From: Salibacteraceae bacterium
GTDB lineage: Bacteria; Bacteroidota; Bacteroidia; Flavobacteriales_G; Salibacteraceae
Direction: 5' to 3'
Assembly (NCBI GenBank): GCA_023262195.1
Contig: JALRDM010000252.1
Location: forward strand, 1-6,938
Length of the DNA stretch: 6,938 nucleotides
Shown piece by piece: positions 5,281-6,938 of this stretch. Positions within the stretch are counted from its first letter, which is position 1. Each line of letters begins with the position of its first letter. Both the position numbers and the translations under genes were made by a program. Under the pieces are notes generated by a model. That model was given only the letters and a program-made list of their open reading frames with translations. It was not told the origin of the DNA and ran no database searches.

Positions 5281-6938
5281 TTAGTTTAATATTACCAGCC
5301 GTTCAAATTCCTCTGCCACCTCACCTACGGGTGTCTTCACCTTCAAACGATATAAATAAACGCCTTTACCAATTGGATCACCAAAATGGTCTCGGCCGTT
5401 CCAGTTGATGGGTCCAACCCTATAACCATTGGTTAAATAATTGCCATCAATTGTTTTAATCAACTTACCACTGACGGTAAAAATCTCAATCCTTACATCC
5501 AAACTCAATCCAGGCTTATTATGTTCAAAATAAAAGTCAGTATTCGTGGTAAAAGGATTCGGATAATTCAGAATATGATCGAGCGCAAATACCGCGTCAT
5601 TGGCCACTACAAATTCTGTATATGCATCTGTAGGATTATTATTCACATCCCAAACTTGCAATTTGAGCGTATGTCTTCCTTCGGTTAATTCATTGAATGG
5701 GTAACGAATCTTTCCGCTTTGATATGAATCAATATCAGCCTCATAATATTCATTCAGCACGATGGTATTTGCTCCTTTATCGTCAAGCACTGCCGTAATA
5801 TCATGTCCTATACCCGTACCCACCATGTTTATTCCGTTCTCATCCCATACTTCAGCATACAAGTCAGGTTCTTGGTTTGTCATTCCACCAAAAACAAATT
5901 GATTATCATTAAGATAAAGGTCTACATCAGGACCATCATTATCGTCCACAGGATTATCGCTTAGGCCACCAATTAAGAAATCAGAGTTTTGTCCCGTTGC
6001 GTCATAATTACCGTTATCGGCATACAGACTGATTTTACCCGTGCCGTATGATCGGTCGATATCTTTAGGAACCACAAATTCGAAGGAAAATCTTCCATTC
6101 TTCACACTAGCCTTTCCTTTGAAAAGAATGTTTCTGCGTTCCTCATAAAAATATAATCCCTCACCATCATTATTCTGACCTTGAATGGTAGATACTTTGT
6201 CAAATACTGTTGGATATACCAATCCATTAAATGATTCGATTCTATTACCGTCTTTATCAGCCACAATTCCTGAAACCTTAACCTTATCGAGGGCTTGCAT
6301 GGTATCTGGCCTTGATGTAATCAGTACTCGCTGTTGAGGAAACGCCAAGCGCATGGCTGGATCGCCCATAAGGGTAAAACACCTTGTGTTGAAACCTGCC
6401 ACTCCTGAGGCAGCATTCTCAACTTTGGTCTGAGCAGTCATGTCTCCTAATCTGGCTTTGTCACTCTCGAGTGATTCAAAAGCCTGGCGGGTAAAGCTAT
6501 ATGTAAGGTCGAAGTTAGGGCCAGCAAATACAGCCCTTGTTGTGGTTAACAAGGCGACACCACCGCCCGATGGATTAAGCATAACGTACTCACCAGCTGA
6601 GGTACGCCTAGGATCATCATATCTTGTAAACTCGCATGTGGCAGTGATAAAAAGCGGCATATTATCTCTATTTGACCATTTATTGATGGTAGGTACATCA
6701 AGCACACGCTCGTGGGCCCAGCCTAACTCACCGCCATGGCCAATGTAATACATCATAAGTGCTCCCTTGCGCACACGCTCTGATATGGCTTCAGATACAT
6801 CTGGATAACGCTCACCTCCAGATCCCGATAACTGCTTATATCCATCCAAATAAATCTTCTCGAAATTGAACTCGGGACTCAAGGAGTCGGCCAGTTCAGC
6901 TAACGTACTTGATTGAGTCTGGAAAGTTGCGCGGCCAT
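5281..6938 (-). CDS. porU: Type IX secretion system sortase PorU (C25 family), 5' partial
   Basis: This is the C-terminal 551 residues of the T9SS signal peptidase, a surface gingipain-like Cys protease. It removes the C-terminal sorting domain from secreted cargo and links the cargo to the surface anchor. The frame is open to the right edge (first full codon 6934-6936), so the start is missing; family members usually have about 1,100-1,200 residues. Seen: catalytic His in MMYYIGHGGELGWAHERVL (codon 6736-6738) and catalytic Cys in LFITATCEFTRYDDP (codon 6634-6636), both intact. Further on are RCFTLMGDPAMRLAFP closing the protease domain, beta-sandwich repeats including the family stretch DENGINMVGTGIGHDITAVLD, and a C-terminal beta domain of about 95 residues starting at LNYPNPF (5551-5571). 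PorU is known to keep its own C-terminal domain. Neighbouring porV encodes its partner. The family call is firm. Confidence 0.93.
   Translation of the reverse strand, partial: GRATFQTQSSTLAELADSLSPEFNFEKIYLDGYKQLSGSGGERYPDVSEAISERVRKGALMMYYIGHGGELGWAHERVLDVPTINKWSNRDNMPLFITATCEFTRYDDPRRTSAGEYVMLNPSGGGVALLTTTRAVFAGPNFDLTYSFTRQAFESLESDKARLGDMTAQTKVENAASGVAGFNTRCFTLMGDPAMRLAFPQQRVLITSRPDTMQALDKVKVSGIVADKDGNRIESFNGLVYPTVFDKVSTIQGQNNDGEGLYFYEERRNILFKGKASVKNGRFSFEFVVPKDIDRSYGTGKISLYADNGNYDATGQNSDFLIGGLSDNPVDDNDGPDVDLYLNDNQFVFGGMTNQEPDLYAEVWDENGINMVGTGIGHDITAVLDDKGANTIVLNEYYEADIDSYQSGKIRYPFNELTEGRHTLKLQVWDVNNNPTDAYTEFVVANDAVFALDHILNYPNPFTTNTDFYFEHNKPGLSLDVRIEIFTVSGKLIKTIDGNYLTNGYRVGPINWNGRDHFGDPIGKGVYLYRLKVKTPVGEVAEEFERLVILN

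Noticed and set aside
6880..6882. TTG as start codon of porU
   Set aside because: The frame continues to the right edge and the protease domain would be cut; the true start lies outside the window.
6936..6938. ATG at the extreme right end on the - strand
   Set aside because: It is out of frame with porU and arises from the window cut.

Overview
The window is a piece of a Bacteroidota chromosome. The evidence is two core genes of the type IX secretion system (PorU and PorV), AT-rich gaps with TAnnTTTG promoter-like motifs, and start codons that mostly lack Shine-Dalgarno sequences. The protein style suggests the Cytophagales or a related class, but a species cannot be named from this. No rRNA, tRNA, CRISPR array, insertion sequence or phage gene is visible.

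Layout. At the left edge, on the + strand, is the 3' part of an M23-type peptidase gene (1-572, 5' end outside the window). Everything else is on the - strand and reads right to left: porU (T9SS signal peptidase, 5' end outside the right edge), porV (outer-membrane shuttle protein), ispF (isoprenoid MEP pathway), cdd (cytidine deaminase), pdhA (pyruvate dehydrogenase E1 alpha) and pdhC (dihydrolipoyl acetyltransferase E2). The M23 gene and pdhC converge, and their stop codons overlap in the shared palindrome TTAA at 569-572.

How the genes work together. PorU and PorV act together at the cell surface. PorV carries cargo with a C-terminal sorting domain, and PorU cleaves that domain. porV, ispF and cdd are chained by a 4-base (ATGA) and a 1-base (TGATG) overlap, so they very likely share one mRNA and are translationally coupled, although their products are unrelated. 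pdhA and pdhC are 10 bases apart and encode two of the pyruvate dehydrogenase subunits; E1 beta and E3 are not in the window. Promoter-like motifs lie upstream of porV and pdhA.

Most of the window is well-understood core biology. The points most worth a second look are a Cys in place of the second His of the M23 HxH zinc motif, the embedding of ispF and cdd in a secretion locus, a hairpin inside the pdhC 3' end just past the M23 stop codon, and the absence of an E1 beta gene between pdhA and pdhC. I found no convincing evidence for a wholly new system.
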